A stretch of 64,000 nt of DNA, taken from positions 8,409,579-8,473,578 of the forward strand of contig CM030862.1 of the NCBI GenBank assembly GCA_018105865.1. The letters are read 5' to 3'. The notes beneath the pieces were generated by a model that did not search any database, was not told the origin of the DNA, and saw only the letters and a program-made list of their open reading frames with translations. Origin of the DNA: Metaphire vulgaris. Taxonomy: Eukaryota; Annelida; Clitellata; Crassiclitellata; Megascolecidae. Every line of letters begins with the position of its first letter. Position 1 is the stretch's first letter. Positions 22,977 through 34,699 of the stretch are shown piece by piece. The position numbers were made by a program, and so were the translations under genes.

Positions 22977-22977
22977 A

Positions 22978-23131
22978 TACAGGCCTGTTAGGAGGGGAGA
23001 TCCCCCTCCAAAAAATCCCAACTCAAATGCCCCCATTGCAGCGCTAAAAATGTTTTGCATTGGACTGTGCCTCTTCCTCTCCAGCCAAGTCAATTCTCCT
23101 CCCAAAGGCCTGGAGTCTGGATAAAACACTG
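22978..23131. mobile_element. Diverged hAT MITE family C
   Basis: Right end TCTGGATAAAACACTG and the central C-run/G-run layout match family C; the left end is degraded next to the microsatellite. Confidence 0.6.
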
Positions 23132-23179
23132 ATTAATTATTATTATTGCTATTAATATTGCTAAACTAGTAAACTGACC

Positions 23180-23433
23180 TACTTGGCGTTGTGCGACCGG
23201 TTCCCGTCGGAACACCGAAGTTAAGCAGCGTCTAGTGTGGCTCGTACTTGGCTGGTTGACTTTCCGGGATCGCTTAGATGTCGATAAATTGACAGTAGGG
23301 TAAACGCAGGTCTAGGGAAAGCCGTAGCAAACCACTTTAGATTAGGCCTAAAGGCATAAGCCACCTACATCGTTGCTTACCTAGTAGCCTACATGAAGAT
23401 CAGCGCCGGACCGTACGCTCGTTCAAAATCGAT
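23180..23433 (+). repeat. SINE with a 5S rRNA-like head
   Basis: 23191-23275 resembles eukaryotic 5S rRNA: AACACCGAAGTTAAGCAGCG, then TACTTGGCTGG and GGGATCGC, covering the internal promoter region with mismatches. It is followed by a non-5S body ending GATCAGCGCCGGACCGTACG. The same tail occurs alone at about 61568-61600. A minus-strand 5S-like piece is at 38610-38692. This is a retroposon (SINE3-like) or 5S pseudogene and not a functional 5S gene. Confidence 0.7.
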
Positions 23434-23441
23434 CTCCTACT

Positions 23442-23623
23442 CAGGGCTATTTCTAGGATTATCAATTTGTTGTGGGGTGTCGGTAAATTCTGGGGATCCC
23501 CTGCCAAACAAGTATGACAAGCAAAAAGGTCATCCCATAGCTGAAATTGGTGGTGTTGGGGGTGTCGGGCTCAAATTGAGGATGCTGGGGGTGTTAGGGG
23601 GTTGTAAAAATATGATATCCCTG
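23442..23623. mobile_element. hAT MITE family K
   Basis: Termini CAGGGCTATTTCTAGG / GATATCCCTG; target-site duplication CTCCTACT/CTCCAACT (7 of 8). Contains TATGACAAGCAAAAAGGTC, the complement of the shared word. Other copies: 34170, 55574, and inside 25395-25570. Confidence 0.8.
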
Positions 23624-23631
23624 CTCCAACT

Positions 23632-24049
23632 ACATAAGGAAGAAAGGTTTTTTGCAATGCAAATATTGGTTCTAAATGATAGTGGAGATTTATCCGCGCC
23701 AACTGAGGAGTTTTTTTATACGGAGGAAAGAGGTTTTATTTTATCCTTAACGCCAATGCAAATTTTAATTACTTCCGCCAGGGTAGGTACAGTAATTGGA
23801 TATATTACTAATTACTTCGATTGGGGGTGAACGCCGCCCCATGATCTCTCGCCCTTACCACCACTGCTGACGTATGTCGAATTCAAGTTTACAACGGATT
23901 GTCTGTCTTTTGCCTAAAGAGTTTCTGAGTAACAAGAATGGCATCTAAGTTGCAATGATTGGCATACAGAGAAAGATATTTCGAAATAACAGTGATATAG
24001 AATAACAACAACAACAACAACACCAGCAGCGACAATAATAGGCCTAATA
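23632..24049. other. Spacer, no gene recognised
   Basis: A short open frame (to 23830) shows no motif. ACA tract at 24004-24022. Confidence 0.35.
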
Positions 24050-24103
24050 GCAGTAATAATAGCAAAAATAAAATGATAGTATCAGCAGCATCAATAATAA
24101 GCC

Positions 24104-24188
<85 letters not shown>

Positions 24189-24966
24189 GCCTAATAATCT
24201 CAATAGTAATGGCAGTGATAATAGCAGGAGGCCTAATAATAACACTAATAACAGTAATAATAATATAAGTAGTAATAATAACTGTAATACTAGTGCTAAT
24301 AATATTATTTTAAAATGTAAAATGTCTGGATTTTGATATCTAATATAGCACCTCATGCATTGCACCGAAAACTTTCACATTAGGCAGATGAGATAAGATT
24401 TAGACGATTCGGGCGAACACCGTCTCCAGGTTTTTAAGTTTGAGGTCTGACTGGAGAAATGGATGGAATCTGATGAAAAGAGAAAAAGTTTAACTTTGCT
24501 AAATGTATGCTTTGAGCTTTCAAGACTTAGAACAAGTCTGAATAACAGTTATGACAAGATTGAGTCCCTCTATCTCAGCGGTTCTCAACCTGTGGGTCGC
24601 GACCCCCACGGGGGTCGAATGACGATTCGCCAGGGGTCGCCGGAGACCTTCAGAAATATAGGGTTGTCTCTTTTATTGTTATTGCGCAAAATTTACTCAT
24701 TTTAACATGTAAAAAGGCTGATGAGCAAAAAACGTCATCGGCTAATTTTAAGCTGTAAAAAGGCTGACAAGCAAAAAAAAGGTCGTCAAGAAATTGTATT
24801 CTTGAATTTCTCTCGGCGGGCCTGGTTGGGGGTCGCCACATCATCTCTTATAAAGGTTGAGAAACTTATCGAAACTTATTTTATTGGTATTCAGACTTGT
24901 TCCAAATCTTGAAAGATCAAAGCATACATTTCGCTAACTTTGAGAAAAATTTCTTCGGAGAATGAG

Positions 24967-25060
<94 letters not shown>

Positions 25061-25640
25061 CCAGATTTTCATTCTTCTAAAATGTCTGTGAAGTGAAAAG
25101 TACAAATACAAAACCAAATATTGAGACAGACCATTTTGCCTCTATTCAAACACGAGAACTTATCTTCAATTTTGGACTTGAATCCTTAACCCCTTTTTTG
25201 GGAACCCCGGATATATCCGTCCATTTTACATTGAGTTACAGTTAAATCACGGTTAAGGGGTTAAGGTCATTCATTCTCAAGCGGCTCTTCGTCGTCTGTT
25301 GTTAGCTGTTTCGAATGTGACTGATTCAAGACCGAATCTTCCGGAGTTGTGTTCTAATTTGAGCGGCTATCCAACTGTCTTTGGAGCCAGGCCTAATACC
25401 CCGCGACACCGCCCCCCAATTTGAGACCGACACCTCCAACACACACACACCCCAATTTCAGCTATGGGATGACCTTTATTAATATTTTTGCTTTTCAGAC
25501 TTTAATTGGCAGGGACCCCCAGACTTTACCGACACCCCCCCCCAAATTGATAATCCTAGAAATAACTCCGTTTGGAGCGTATTAGAATAATTAATTATAA
25601 ACCTGATAATTATTTCAGTGTGTGTTGCTGTATTCCCTTC
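24050..25640. repeat. Complete copy of the block repeated at 1-1400
   Basis: Contains (TAA)n 24104-24187, a hAT-type element 24575-24867, (GA/GATA)n 24968-25058 and a family K-like segment 25395-25570 with CTTTTCAGACTTT in place of the shared word. It continues past 25640 without a gap and is the more coherent of the two copies. Confidence 0.85.
24575..24867. mobile_element. hAT/Charlie-like MITE (CAGCGGTTCTCAACC)
   Basis: Left end CAGCGGTTCTCAACCTGTGG followed by GTCGCGACCCC, right end GGGGTCGCC..AAGGTTGAGAAAC. This is the widespread hAT terminus CAG.GGTTCTCAACC. It contains two shared-word relatives in reverse (GATGAGCAAAAAACGTC at about 24718, TGACAAGCAAAAAAAAGGTC at about 24763). Confidence 0.75.
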
Positions 25641-25888
25641 CTACGCGTCTCATTTCGTTGTGGTTTGGTTGTACGAGCAGCGGCGGACAGAGGCTGGTTG
25701 ATGCCCGGGGCCAAGTATGTCAAAGTCCTGGCGAGAAAAATCGTCCTCGTGCGCTCTTACATTAATTTCCATACCATCTGCATGATTTAAGAACTTACTT
25801 AGCTCGATTTTCATACATTCTAAAGTATATAGCACCTATCCATGCTTCACATCTCATTTGGATGCCCCCATCTGGTGGATGGCAGGGG

Positions 25889-26043
25889 CAGTGTTTAATC
25901 TAGGCCGTTTCCGGGGGGGAATTGCCCTTTTAGAATACTACATGGACTAACAGCGGCCCCTAGCAGAATTCCTCCCGGCTTTGTCAGTTTCCCCCGGCTT
26001 TTTCAGTACCCCCCCGGAGTCCAGGAGTCTAGATTAAACACTG
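25889..26043. mobile_element. hAT MITE family C2 (CAGTGTTTAATCTAG)
   Basis: Termini CAGTGTTTAATCTAGG / AGTCTAGATTAAACACTG; perfect 8-bp target-site duplication GGCAGGGG (25881-25888, 26044-26051). Sister copy at 43233. Confidence 0.92.
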
Positions 26044-26328
26044 GGCAGGGGCCGGCGCCCCGCCGCCCCGCCCCCATTTGCACGCTAGTGGGTCCGGAAA
26101 AAGTTGAATTGAATGCAGGTAACGATATAAACTGAGATATTTTGCCTCACTGAAATTTCAAATTTGCCTCTGAACTGCTTCTTGATTTAGCACTTGGAGT
26201 ACTGCAATACCATTTGAAACATTATTTAGATCTGTTATACCTCAAGTCGTTCGGACAGCAGAAGTGTAGGCGTGCGATTTTCAGGATAATATAAGAGTGC
26301 AGGGCTTTTGCAAGAGTTAATAGGCTAC

Positions 26329-26664
26329 CAGAGGCGTAGCGTCCCAATGGCTACTATGGCTCTAGCCATGGGGGGCACACATGATGGGACGGTAAATTTT
26401 GGAAGCGACCTTTTTGCGTTTGTAGGGTTGTTGAGGAGTTTTTGGCGAAGCCTGAAGGGGGCTGCAAAATGTAGAAGGGGCGCCAAATTTAGTGACGATG
26501 ACCCTTTTTTGGCTTGTCGGGTTGTGTCGAGGAGTTTTAGGAGGGACAGCAGATTCCAAATTCAACGGCGACGACCTTTTTTGCTTGTCAGGTATAATAA
26601 GAGCAAATTGGGGCGGCATTTTTTTCAGGAGCCATGGGCGGCACAAGTGCACGCTACGCCACTG
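26329..26664. mobile_element. hAT MITE family D
   Basis: Termini CAGAGGCGTAGC / GCTACGCCACTG, perfect target-site duplication TAGGCTAC (26321-26328, 26665-26672). Three loose units of 70-80 bp, two with GACC(C)TTTTTTGGCTTGTC or GACCTTTTTTGCTTGTCAG. Confidence 0.92.
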
Positions 26665-26910
26665 TAGGCTACAACCATTTTACCGAAGTTACCAGAGGTG
26701 TACTTGAATATAGCAAAGTAGGCCTCCAATTTTCAGAGAATGGGTTGAGATAAATGGCCGAGTGGTATCCGCTATCCGCCCCTTAGTAGAAGACGTTATG
26801 AAGAAAACCTTACAGTGAGAGAGTTAACATTATTTGTATCAGACGAATCTTGGCAAGTGAAGTTAATGACTAAGCGATGTCTCTCATCGCGCAGCAGGCA
26901 AAATGACCAG

Positions 26911-26927
26911 TGATGATGATGATGATG

Positions 26928-27023
<96 letters not shown>
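26911..27023. repeat. (GAT)n then (AAT)n microsatellite
   Basis: Six GAT units followed by a long AAT tract with one AAC. Confidence 0.95.
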
Positions 27024-27083
27024 GGATCCCAAGTAGTTTAGTAGGATTTCTCCTGTGTTGAAAACCGTTGTCACACATGCATC

Positions 27084-27276
27084 CAGTGTTTATTCTAGGC
27101 CTTCTTAGAGGGGAATTTCCCCCTCCCCCACATTTTGCAAATTCCCTCCCCCCAATTTTTTTTAGATGTTGGCTGGGGGAATGGAAATTTCCCCCCAAAC
27201 GTGTGGAAACTCAAACCTTGTCCCCCCCAAACATTTCAAAATCCCCCCAATGTCAAGGGGGCTAGAATAAACACTG
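27084..27276. mobile_element. hAT MITE family C
   Basis: Termini CAGTGTTTATTCTAGG / GCTAGAATAAACACTG, perfect target-site duplication CATGCATC (27076-27083, 27277-27284). Lacks the shared word, unlike the larger copies at 29271 and 50346. Confidence 0.93.
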
Positions 27277-27284
27277 CATGCATC

Positions 27285-27740
27285 CCTCTATTCAGACATT
27301 TGTTCGTTTGCTATATGGCTGTTATCTTTGATTCTACAAAAAAAGAAACAATTTTCAGAATAATAATAGGACTTCAACGCTACGAAGCGCATTCGTCCCC
27401 AAAACAACAAAGCCAAATTCTCTTGTGCATTCTGCAACACGAAGAGACAAATATGTCCCAGGAACGGGAAAACGATTTGCGTGCGTGGCAGTCATAAGAC
27501 TGCGACAGAAGTGTTTACTATGCAAAGCAGGAGGACTAACAAACTCGTTGCGCAATATGACGCCATATAGGCCTACGTATCGGCACAACGATGCTGTGTA
27601 TATATGCTATGCTGGGATGCCATTGACACGTGTAAACAGCAAAGACACAATCGTATATTTTGGCAGGTGATTCGTTGCCAAAATTAGTTCTGCCGACAGA
27701 TGGACGCAAGCATTCCAAATCTGCTGCACAAAAATATTTT
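27285..27740. other. Spacer, no gene recognised
   Basis: Mixed sequence with short open frames and no motif. No exon signals I would trust. Confidence 0.35.
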
Positions 27741-27744
27741 CTTC

Positions 27745-27877
<133 letters not shown>

Positions 27878-27884
27878 ACTAGAA

Positions 27885-28325
27885 AGAAAGCAGGATAATA
27901 CTAATCCAATACCTATACCTAGTACCCAACCATTGAATTCATGCTGAACAACATTTCAATGATCGCCACCTAGCCAAGCTCTGCGCCACGTAATAAGGCC
28001 TATGTACGTTAAAATCACGCAACTGTGGCCATTTGTGACGCTGTACACGTATTTTTTGTACGTTAAAATGTACGTTAAATTGCGCAACTACCTCAGGCTG
28101 CGAACAATTGTTACCAATAGCAACGTCGTCGCACGCCCAGCCCTCTGACGCTGCAATGACTCTACTAAACCGGTTCTACGAACAATTGTTACCAATAGCA
28201 ACGTCGTCTTCGAACATCGTCCACCAACGCATCGCGACGTAAGGACTAAACGGTCTAAACCGTCTACCAATAGTCAACCAATCAGAACGCTTGAAGGTAA
28301 CAGACATACAGAATAACGATTTTAA
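27885..28325. repeat. Interspersed repeat P, copy 1
   Basis: Starts AAAGCAGGATAATACTAATCC and contains GCCACCTAGCCAAGCTCTGC and two copies of GAACAATTGTTACCAATAGC (28099, 28173) each followed by AACGTCGTC. Copy 2 at 36525-37065 has the same order. Ends at a TTA tract. Confidence 0.8.
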
Positions 28326-28329
28326 TATG

Positions 28330-28330
<1 letters not shown>

Positions 28331-28376
<46 letters not shown>

Positions 28377-28483
28377 GAAAGTTCCGCGGAAGACGACTGC
28401 GTTAAATCTCTGGAGTGTCTCGGATATTCAGATATCTGGCTTCTTTGAATAATAATAATAATAAGGCTCACGTTAATTATTCA

Positions 28484-28523
<40 letters not shown>

Positions 28524-28525
28524 GC
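28331..28525. repeat. (TTA)n tracts around GACTGCGTTAAATCTCTGG
   Basis: TTA/TAA tracts at 28331-28375, 28448-28463 and 28484-28523 enclose a single-copy unit also found at 22840-22880. Confidence 0.9.
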
Positions 28526-28609
28526 TTGGTGGTTAATGGATAGGTCACGTTAAGTTATTCACAACGCAAAGCAAAGAATCGTAAGTGCGGGATAGTTAAG
28601 GGTGAACAA

Positions 28610-28890
28610 CTGGTCCATGATCGCTACGCAACGGATAGAATCGGATTCGAAAAAGCTGCCATCCGATTGCATGGCAAGCATGGGCGTCAGCGGAAATTTT
28701 TCCAGGGTGTGCAAAACAGGGTCTTGTGACGAAAGAAGTGAAAAAAATTTCAGGGGAATGCAAAACAAGGTTTTCTGACGAAAGAAACAAGTAATTTTAC
28801 TTTTTTCATAACTCCACAATTTTTCTTACACCCCTCTCCGGACGCCCATGATGGCAAGAATCCTGCCATTATTCCACCGCGCCTTTCAAA
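28610..28890 (-). repeat. tRNA-derived SINE, split by a hAT element
   Basis: Minus-strand box A-like GCGCGGTGGAATAATGGCA (rc of about 28866-28884) and box B-like TTTTCGAATCCGATTC (rc of about 28640-28655) are separated by the insertion at 28679-28850. Removing it restores the spacing seen at 2350-2426 and 63365-63440. Confidence 0.7.
28679..28850. mobile_element. hAT MITE (CATGGGCGTC) nested in a SINE
   Basis: Termini CATGGGCGTCAG / CCGGACGCCCATG, perfect 8-bp target-site duplication ATGGCAAG (28671-28678, 28851-28858). A second copy is at 58866-59061. Confidence 0.93.
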
Positions 28891-28899
28891 AGTGTTTCT

Positions 28900-29172
28900 T
28901 CTGTGTATTCAAGTAGATGGCATGGACACGTAAATAGAATGAAAAGCAACAGACTCGCATATAAAGCACTCTACACATACAAAGAAGGCAAAAGAGGAAG
29001 AGGATGATCCAGAAAAAGTGGATAGATAACATCAAAGAAGACTTCGAAAGATATCAAATGACAATACTAGAATGGAATGAGATTAACAACGGGAAAAGAT
29101 AGATGGAAAAAGTTTTGCGTCTAGCTATTGCCGCTAGTGAGCTGACAGAAAGCAACTATGATGATGATGACT
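28900..29172 (+). pseudogene. LINE C-terminal fragment, decayed copy
   Basis: Closely parallels the better copy at 54619-55360: GGACACGTAAATAGAATGAA, GAAGGCAAAAGAGGAAGAGG, AGAAAAAGTGGATAGATAAC, then AGCAACTATGATGATGATGA. A stop replaces the RGRPRKKW codons. The 3' end runs into GAT units. Confidence 0.8.
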
Positions 29173-29270
29173 CATATAGGCTAGGTATCGCCTTTTCTCG
29201 TTTCTGACGTTTCTGATTGCAGTAAAAGCGCCCGAAATGTTATTCACCTGTTCTCGACTTTCTGTAAAGT

Positions 29271-29627
29271 CAGTGTTTATTCTAGGCCCTTTTGGGGAAG
29301 ATTTTCCCCCAAAGTTTGAAAATTCCCTCCCAAAAATTTCCACATGTTGCATTGGGGGATGGAAATTTGCCCCCCCCCCAAAGTGTGACAAGAGGGGGTT
29401 ATTTTATTTGGAGAGGGGAAAAGAGGATAGGCCTATGACCATGTAAAAGAGTATTTGAAAGAAATGGAAGGATGTGATGAACTGTTATTTGCTCGTCACC
29501 ACATTCGAGAAAAAAATTATATCAGGATGACCTTTTTTTGCTCGTCAAGGTTTTTGGGCAGACAAACCTTTTCCCCCCGAAACATTTAAAACTCCCCCCA
29601 ATGTCAAGGTGGCTAGAATAAACACCG
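29271..29627. mobile_element. hAT MITE family C, long form with shared word
   Basis: Termini CAGTGTTTATTCTAGG / GCTAGAATAAACACCG; flanks TGTAAAGT/TCTAAAGG (6 of 8). Contains GATGACCTTTTTTTGCTCGTCA near 29526. Confidence 0.85.
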
Positions 29628-29639
29628 TCTAAAGGTGAT

Positions 29640-30424
29640 CGCGCACTTCTAAAACAATGACCATTCGTTGAGAGGGCGATCTGTCTTGATATTCGTCTGC
29701 TCACTATGAAGCAATCTAGGTATTCTACCTGTGCTAATCTATTTTGCACGGCCGCCCAAAGTCGGTGGCTGGGGGTGGCTGGCTGGCTGGCTGGCCAGCC
29801 GACGGCGAGCCTGGCGAACAGGAAGAACGGGATGGTAGGGATTCAAGATCTAAAGAGATTCACTTCCCCTCGGATCGTTTAAATCACTGTCCCACTGAAC
29901 CGGAGAAAACAGGTGAAGATAGCGATGAGCTCCTCTCTTTTCCAAATTCCCATTGCAACCAGTCATAGGACGCTACTACATATACTGTATATATATATAT
30001 ATAATTTATATGTGCTGTATACTACTGCATAGGCCCATAACGATGCCACGATACAATATAAGAGGTCTCAGGTAGGCCCAGATGCACTATGTACGCAAAA
30101 ATAAACCTGCGCCATTGCGAGAGAGAGAGAGAGAGAGAGAGGGAGAGGAAAGAGAGAGAGAGAGAGTACTGCAGGAATTTTACGAATTTTAGACCGCTGC
30201 TTATAGTCATAAGTAGAGAAAGCGTCTAAAATGGAAGCTAACAATGAAGCGATTTCCAAGGTGACAGAAAATTTCACAACATGTAGTCACGTATATATAT
30301 ATAGTCATTAGTCAACATTTAGATCATAAGCACATTGATAGAAAACAGGTCAGCTTTTAACAAGACATTTTAAAAAATTAGTTTATTTATATAAGAATTG
30401 ATCATTTTAGTATCTTCGCGGGTC
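29640..30424. other. Spacer with (GGCT)n, (TA)n and (GA)n tracts
   Basis: GGCTGGCTGG run at 29767-29795, TA tract near 29990-30003, GA tract 30118-30166. No exon recognised. Confidence 0.45.
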
Positions 30425-30745
30425 ATCTCACGGCCTTTGGCGGGCCGAATCTGGCCCGAGGGCCGCAAGGCCATATTAAGGCGGGAGCTGAAGCCCCAGG
30501 CCCACTATAAAAAAATAGGCCCACCGTTTTTCAAGCGACGACCTTTTTTGCTTGTCAGAGATTTTCAGTGAAAGCGGTAAATAAAAATAATTATGGAAGC
30601 GACGACCTTTTTTGCTTGTCAGAGATTTTCAGAAGACGGCGAGAAATTTTACAAGGGGCAATTTTCAAATTATGGAGACGACGACCTCGATTTTCTACTT
30701 CTCCGTCCCAGGCCCATTCGGACCTTATAATCCGGCTCTGGAGGG
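30425..30745. mobile_element. Old hAT-like element with two shared words
   Basis: GGCGGGCCGAATCTGGCCCG..AAGGCC at the left resembles hAT-type GGCCGC ends; the right has GGGCCGCCATTT. Inside are two units starting GCGACGACCTTTTTTGCTTG about 65 bp apart (30535, 30599). Edges uncertain. Confidence 0.55.
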
Positions 30746-30849
30746 CCGCCATTTCTATACCTCTGCCCTATACCTTCCCACTTCCTTATGGTAGTTTCTC
30801 AAAACATTCGAACCTTATGGTGAGTTTCTGAAATATCCGTTAACAAAAA

Positions 30850-31830
30850 TGTTAACGGGAAGAACTGGAACTGGAAAACCTGCAACTAAAACTGAAACTG
30901 GAAAATAAGACTGAAACTGAAAAATCGAGTCATATCAGTATCGTTTCAGTTTCAGTAATCTGAATTTACGCGAACTTCAGTGCAGCTGGTCTGACAGGCT
31001 GGCATTGATGACGTCAGTACTCAAAAGTCCAGTTGTTTACTGCTCGCTCGACCGATTGCCGGCCTGGGCAACAGGACGTTGCAGTGACAGTAGCTCTGAC
31101 CTTTTAATTGACGGTATTCGACGACCTATAAGGCCTGCACGGAGTACACGCTGCTTTGCTGATTGACCTACTTAGCAGAGATGGACACTCATGCAAGTTC
31201 CAACTTTATTGTATTGTTTTGTTTGTCGCTGGTGACGGTCTAGTTTCCTGCGCATTGACGTGACAGTTGTATAGGCCAACTAATCAAATATTATAGTAAC
31301 ATTTTAACAATGAGCTTTAAGGTAACCAGTGGGTCAAAAAGAGATGATTTGGGAATATTTTCAGTATGATAAGATTTAAATGTCTTGTTACTGTCTAACA
31401 ACTCGCCCTGTGGAAAGTTAATTGCGGGCAGCAATTCAACAAATGTTAAAAGTCATCTAGAGAACAATTGCATTTCTGAGTATCTGAGCCAAAAGAAAAT
31501 GAATGATTTTGCAATTTATTTACTTAAGTTATTCTATGTAACTGGTATGATGTGTTAGAAATTAACCCATTACAAATAACTTTGACTAACTTTAAACTTC
31601 ACATGTGTAATGTAGAGACTTTCAGCGCAGTTGAATAAAAATGAATATGAAATGATAAACGCTGTGTTGTAATGCTACTGTTGCTACAGTATTTAAATGT
31701 AGGACTTTCATCCTATGTCTGCGTTTTTATTAGAACGACTAAAAACTGGAACTGAAAAAACCTGCAACTGAAACTGAAACTGAAAAATATACAAAACTGA
31801 AACTAGAAATTGAAAAATAGTTTTGCAAAA
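30850..31830. repeat. Region bounded by CTGAAA/CTGGAA repeats
   Basis: AACTGGAACTGGAAAACCTG and ACTGAAACTGAAA runs occur at 30860-30960 and again at 31745-31830, with about 780 bp of unique-looking DNA between. The two clusters may be ends or relics of one element. No gene seen between them. Confidence 0.5.
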
Positions 31831-33165
31831 CGGAACTGAATTTCAACTGGAGCAAAGTTTGATTGGATTTATCTGTTTAAAATCGTTTCACTTGGGTGAC
31901 GATCTATCGTGCATATTGTCACCAGAGGCGCGGGGAATAGAGTTTGGTTTTCTCGGTTCTGTCATTATGAACAGGAAAATTCTCGCTGATTTGCTTCTGC
32001 TTCGTATAGGTGTTGTACAACGATCAACATACAGCGCTGATAAACGGCAGAGGAGGACTCGAAGCCCGGATGAAGAACCCGCAGGAAAAAGTAGATTCCC
32101 ATTTCAATTGAGCAAGCTTGGTTCGGATTTATCTGTTTTAATCGTTTCCTCGGGGCTGAGTCCGCCTCATAGGCGTCAACTTGGGGATAAAAAGTGGGGC
32201 CTCAGCCCCTATTTTTCCCCGTTCTCTAGCCTAGCCTCTCGTAAAGTAGAGGGCTCGAGCTTAGCGGCATATGCCTAATAGAGGTTTACTTTGCTCGTTA
32301 GGCCTATATCACGTGGGAATGTTCAATTTTATGAGTAGGCCTATATTATTCTTAAAATAAAGCTAAATATAGGCTGCTCCTCTCTAGGTTCTCTAGCGAG
32401 AATTCTAATTCTGCGGGTCGGAACATGTAGGTCTACACGGGCATCACTTGCACCCACTGGAAAGTAATCTGTAACTAACTATATTTTGGCTTTAAACCAA
32501 AATTTTCATACTAAACACTACTTAATTAACGTATAAATACAGTATCTGAGTATCTGATTTTGTTTAATTTATATCTGGCATTATATAGCAGTCTTCGAAA
32601 ATTGTCAAATTTTGCATTTGAAAACATTGCTAAAATATTAATTAGGCCTATGACCATTGTATCTTGCGGCTCTTGCCCCTGGAAAAGTTCATTCGGACGA
32701 CCACGATGATCAGGTATTGCACTGGAAAAAAATAGTCGGAAAGTAAGACAGTGTAATTAAAGATTTACGCTTCTATAAAATTACCGTGAAATCGATAAAC
32801 CAATAGATACTGTAGATGTGCTGGCGAACAAATTGGGAACGATTTCTAGGCCAGAAAAAAATGGTGCAATTTCATGGAACACTATGAAAGCACGTCATCG
32901 ACATCTCACCAGGTGAACAAGGTTACAAGAACAACTGTATGCTAGTAGTTTATCAAAATCTGCTGCTTCCTTTCACCTTCCAAACTCGACATTTCGCTCT
33001 CACAGCGGGCGAGCAACCCAACAATAACGCCTCCCCCCACTCCAGCCTCTTCTCCCCAACCCCACGGAACAGCAAACAATTTGACATGTGCTGCTTGGGT
33101 ATATATACTGTAGTTTTTGCGAAACATCGGCAATTCGAATCGTTTTCATAATTAGACGCCCAAAA
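31831..33165. other. Spacer in channel intron 2
   Basis: CCTCATAGGCGTCAACTTGGGG to GGCATATGCCTAATAG (32165-32285) matches, inverted, 15485-15600. The rest is AT-rich, without an exon I can support. Confidence 0.4.
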
Positions 33166-33168
33166 ATA

Positions 33169-33169
<1 letters not shown>

Positions 33170-33206
<37 letters not shown>

Positions 33207-33207
33207 G
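33170..33207. repeat. (CTG)n microsatellite
   Basis: About twelve pure GCT/CTG units. Confidence 0.96.
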
Positions 33208-33572
33208 CATAGGTTGTATCCGTTTGACGTCGTAAAGAGATCCGGCGTAAACCGGAGTCTGGCAGAAGACAACGTGCACTATATGACCCTATGAGAGACG
33301 TCACAAAGTTTACGAACACGGTTGGTGTGTATAAATGTACCGTCTGGAAAGAAACGGCAAAAATCGCCGGTCGGTTGGACGAGGGCCGCGAGGCGTTCGC
33401 AGAAAACGAATTAATAAACGGACGAAACAAAGGCCATGATGATAGATCGTTTTTATAGTTTATCTGTAATCTGTGAACATGCACACTGTTTGGCGATGAT
33501 GATGCTGATTGGCTGTTATTCTGCATGTCAAGCTGGAGCGTCCACAAGCAAACACACATGCATACTCATACA

Positions 33573-33937
33573 CAGTGGCGGTTCCAAGAACTCTTGGTGG
33601 GGGGGTGCAATGACTTTCTAAGAAGTTGGTGGGGGATGCAATGAATTTCTAGGAATATCCCGTCAAAGGAATTATATATAAACGGTTTAGAAGAAATCTG
33701 TATATTTGATTTATAAAATATAATGTTCAGAATTTTACAAAGGCATAGTGCAAAATTAAGTTTTCTATTGCTCGGAGAGAATTTGTCGACGGCATTGTCT
33801 ATGGATATGTCCATATCTTTGTGGATATACATCAAGGCTAATGCGTTTAGACGATCATCTTCCAATGAAGACGCATTTTTGGTGGGCCGGTGGAGGGGGA
33901 TGCATCACCAGTCATCCCCAACGTGGAACCGATCCTG
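33573..33937. mobile_element. hAT MITE family B (CAGTGGCGGTTCC)
   Basis: Termini CAGTGGCGGTTCCAAG / ACGTGGAACCGATCCTG; flanks CTCATACA/CTCTCACA (6 of 8). Its centre (TTTCTATTGCTCGGAGAGAA and GGATATGTCCATATC) matches, inverted, the copy at 40650-41056. Other copies: 56193 and 57402. Confidence 0.85.
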
Positions 33938-33947
33938 CTCTCACACG

Positions 33948-34136
33948 CAGTGGCGGCTCTAGGATTTGGCAAGTGGGGGGCCGTTGGGGTGGCAACTTCT
34001 AATCATGGGGGGCCAACCATTTGTTGTTCAATGTATGTAGCATTAAGTATAGGGTCCCAACTGGGGGGCCACTGGGGGGCCAGACACTCAATAGGGGGGC
34101 ACGGGCCCCCCTGCCCCCCCGGTGGAGCCGCCACTG
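33948..34136. mobile_element. hAT MITE family A
   Basis: Termini CAGTGGCGGCTCTAGG / GGAGCCGCCACTG, perfect 8-bp target-site duplication CTCACACG (33940-33947, 34137-34144). Lies 10 bp right of the family B element. Confidence 0.94.
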
Positions 34137-34169
34137 CTCACACGTACACTACGAACACACACGTGGCAC

Positions 34170-34368
34170 CAGGGATATTTTTACACCCCCTAGCACCCAT
34201 AACCATCAACCCCCAATTTGAGACCGACACCCTCCTCCAACACTCCCCCCAAATCTCAGCTATGAGATGACCATTTTTTGCTTGTCAGACTTTTTGGCAG
34301 GAGTGACCCCCAAAATTTACCGACACCGCCCCCCTAAATTGATAATTCTAGAAATAGCAATAACCCTG
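34170..34368. mobile_element. hAT MITE family K
   Basis: Termini CAGGGATATTTTTAC / AATAACCCTG, target-site duplication CGTGGCAC/CTTGGCAC (7 of 8). Contains GACCATTTTTTGCTTGTCAG. Third element in a row from 33573. Confidence 0.88.
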
Positions 34369-34699
34369 CTTGGCACGAAATTCGAATCAGTTGCACCGAA
34401 TCAATTGCAACAAATCAGTTGTGCCAAGTCCGTCGTACATGTTTCTGAGAAGTGAGTTCGTGTCCTCCAACGGAATGCCGACTTATCTAGAGATGTCTGC
34501 ATAGTTTCATTCACCGAACATTGCCTTTTGCTATCTGGCTTGTAATTCGCCAGGTTTTTGGGTGACACGTATCAAAAGATCTATGCCTGAGCTCTGCACG
34601 GCTTCTTTGACGCCTTGTATTTCTCGAAGTACATTTATATTTGTCTATCTGTCTCATCCTATGTTTCTCTAGCTCCTAGCTTTCATTGGCTTTCCCACC

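Noticed and set aside
23180..23300. Functional 5S rRNA gene
   Set aside because: Many mismatches to the conserved 5S sequence, a non-5S tail, and repeat copies elsewhere in the window.
24073..24336. Open frames of poly-Asn, poly-Leu, poly-Tyr or poly-Ile at every (TAA)n/(TTA)n tract
   Set aside because: Pure translation of trinucleotide microsatellites; no flanking coding signal.
30850..31830. CTGAAA clusters as the two ends of one hAT element
   Set aside because: Neither clear inverted termini nor a target-site duplication could be placed.
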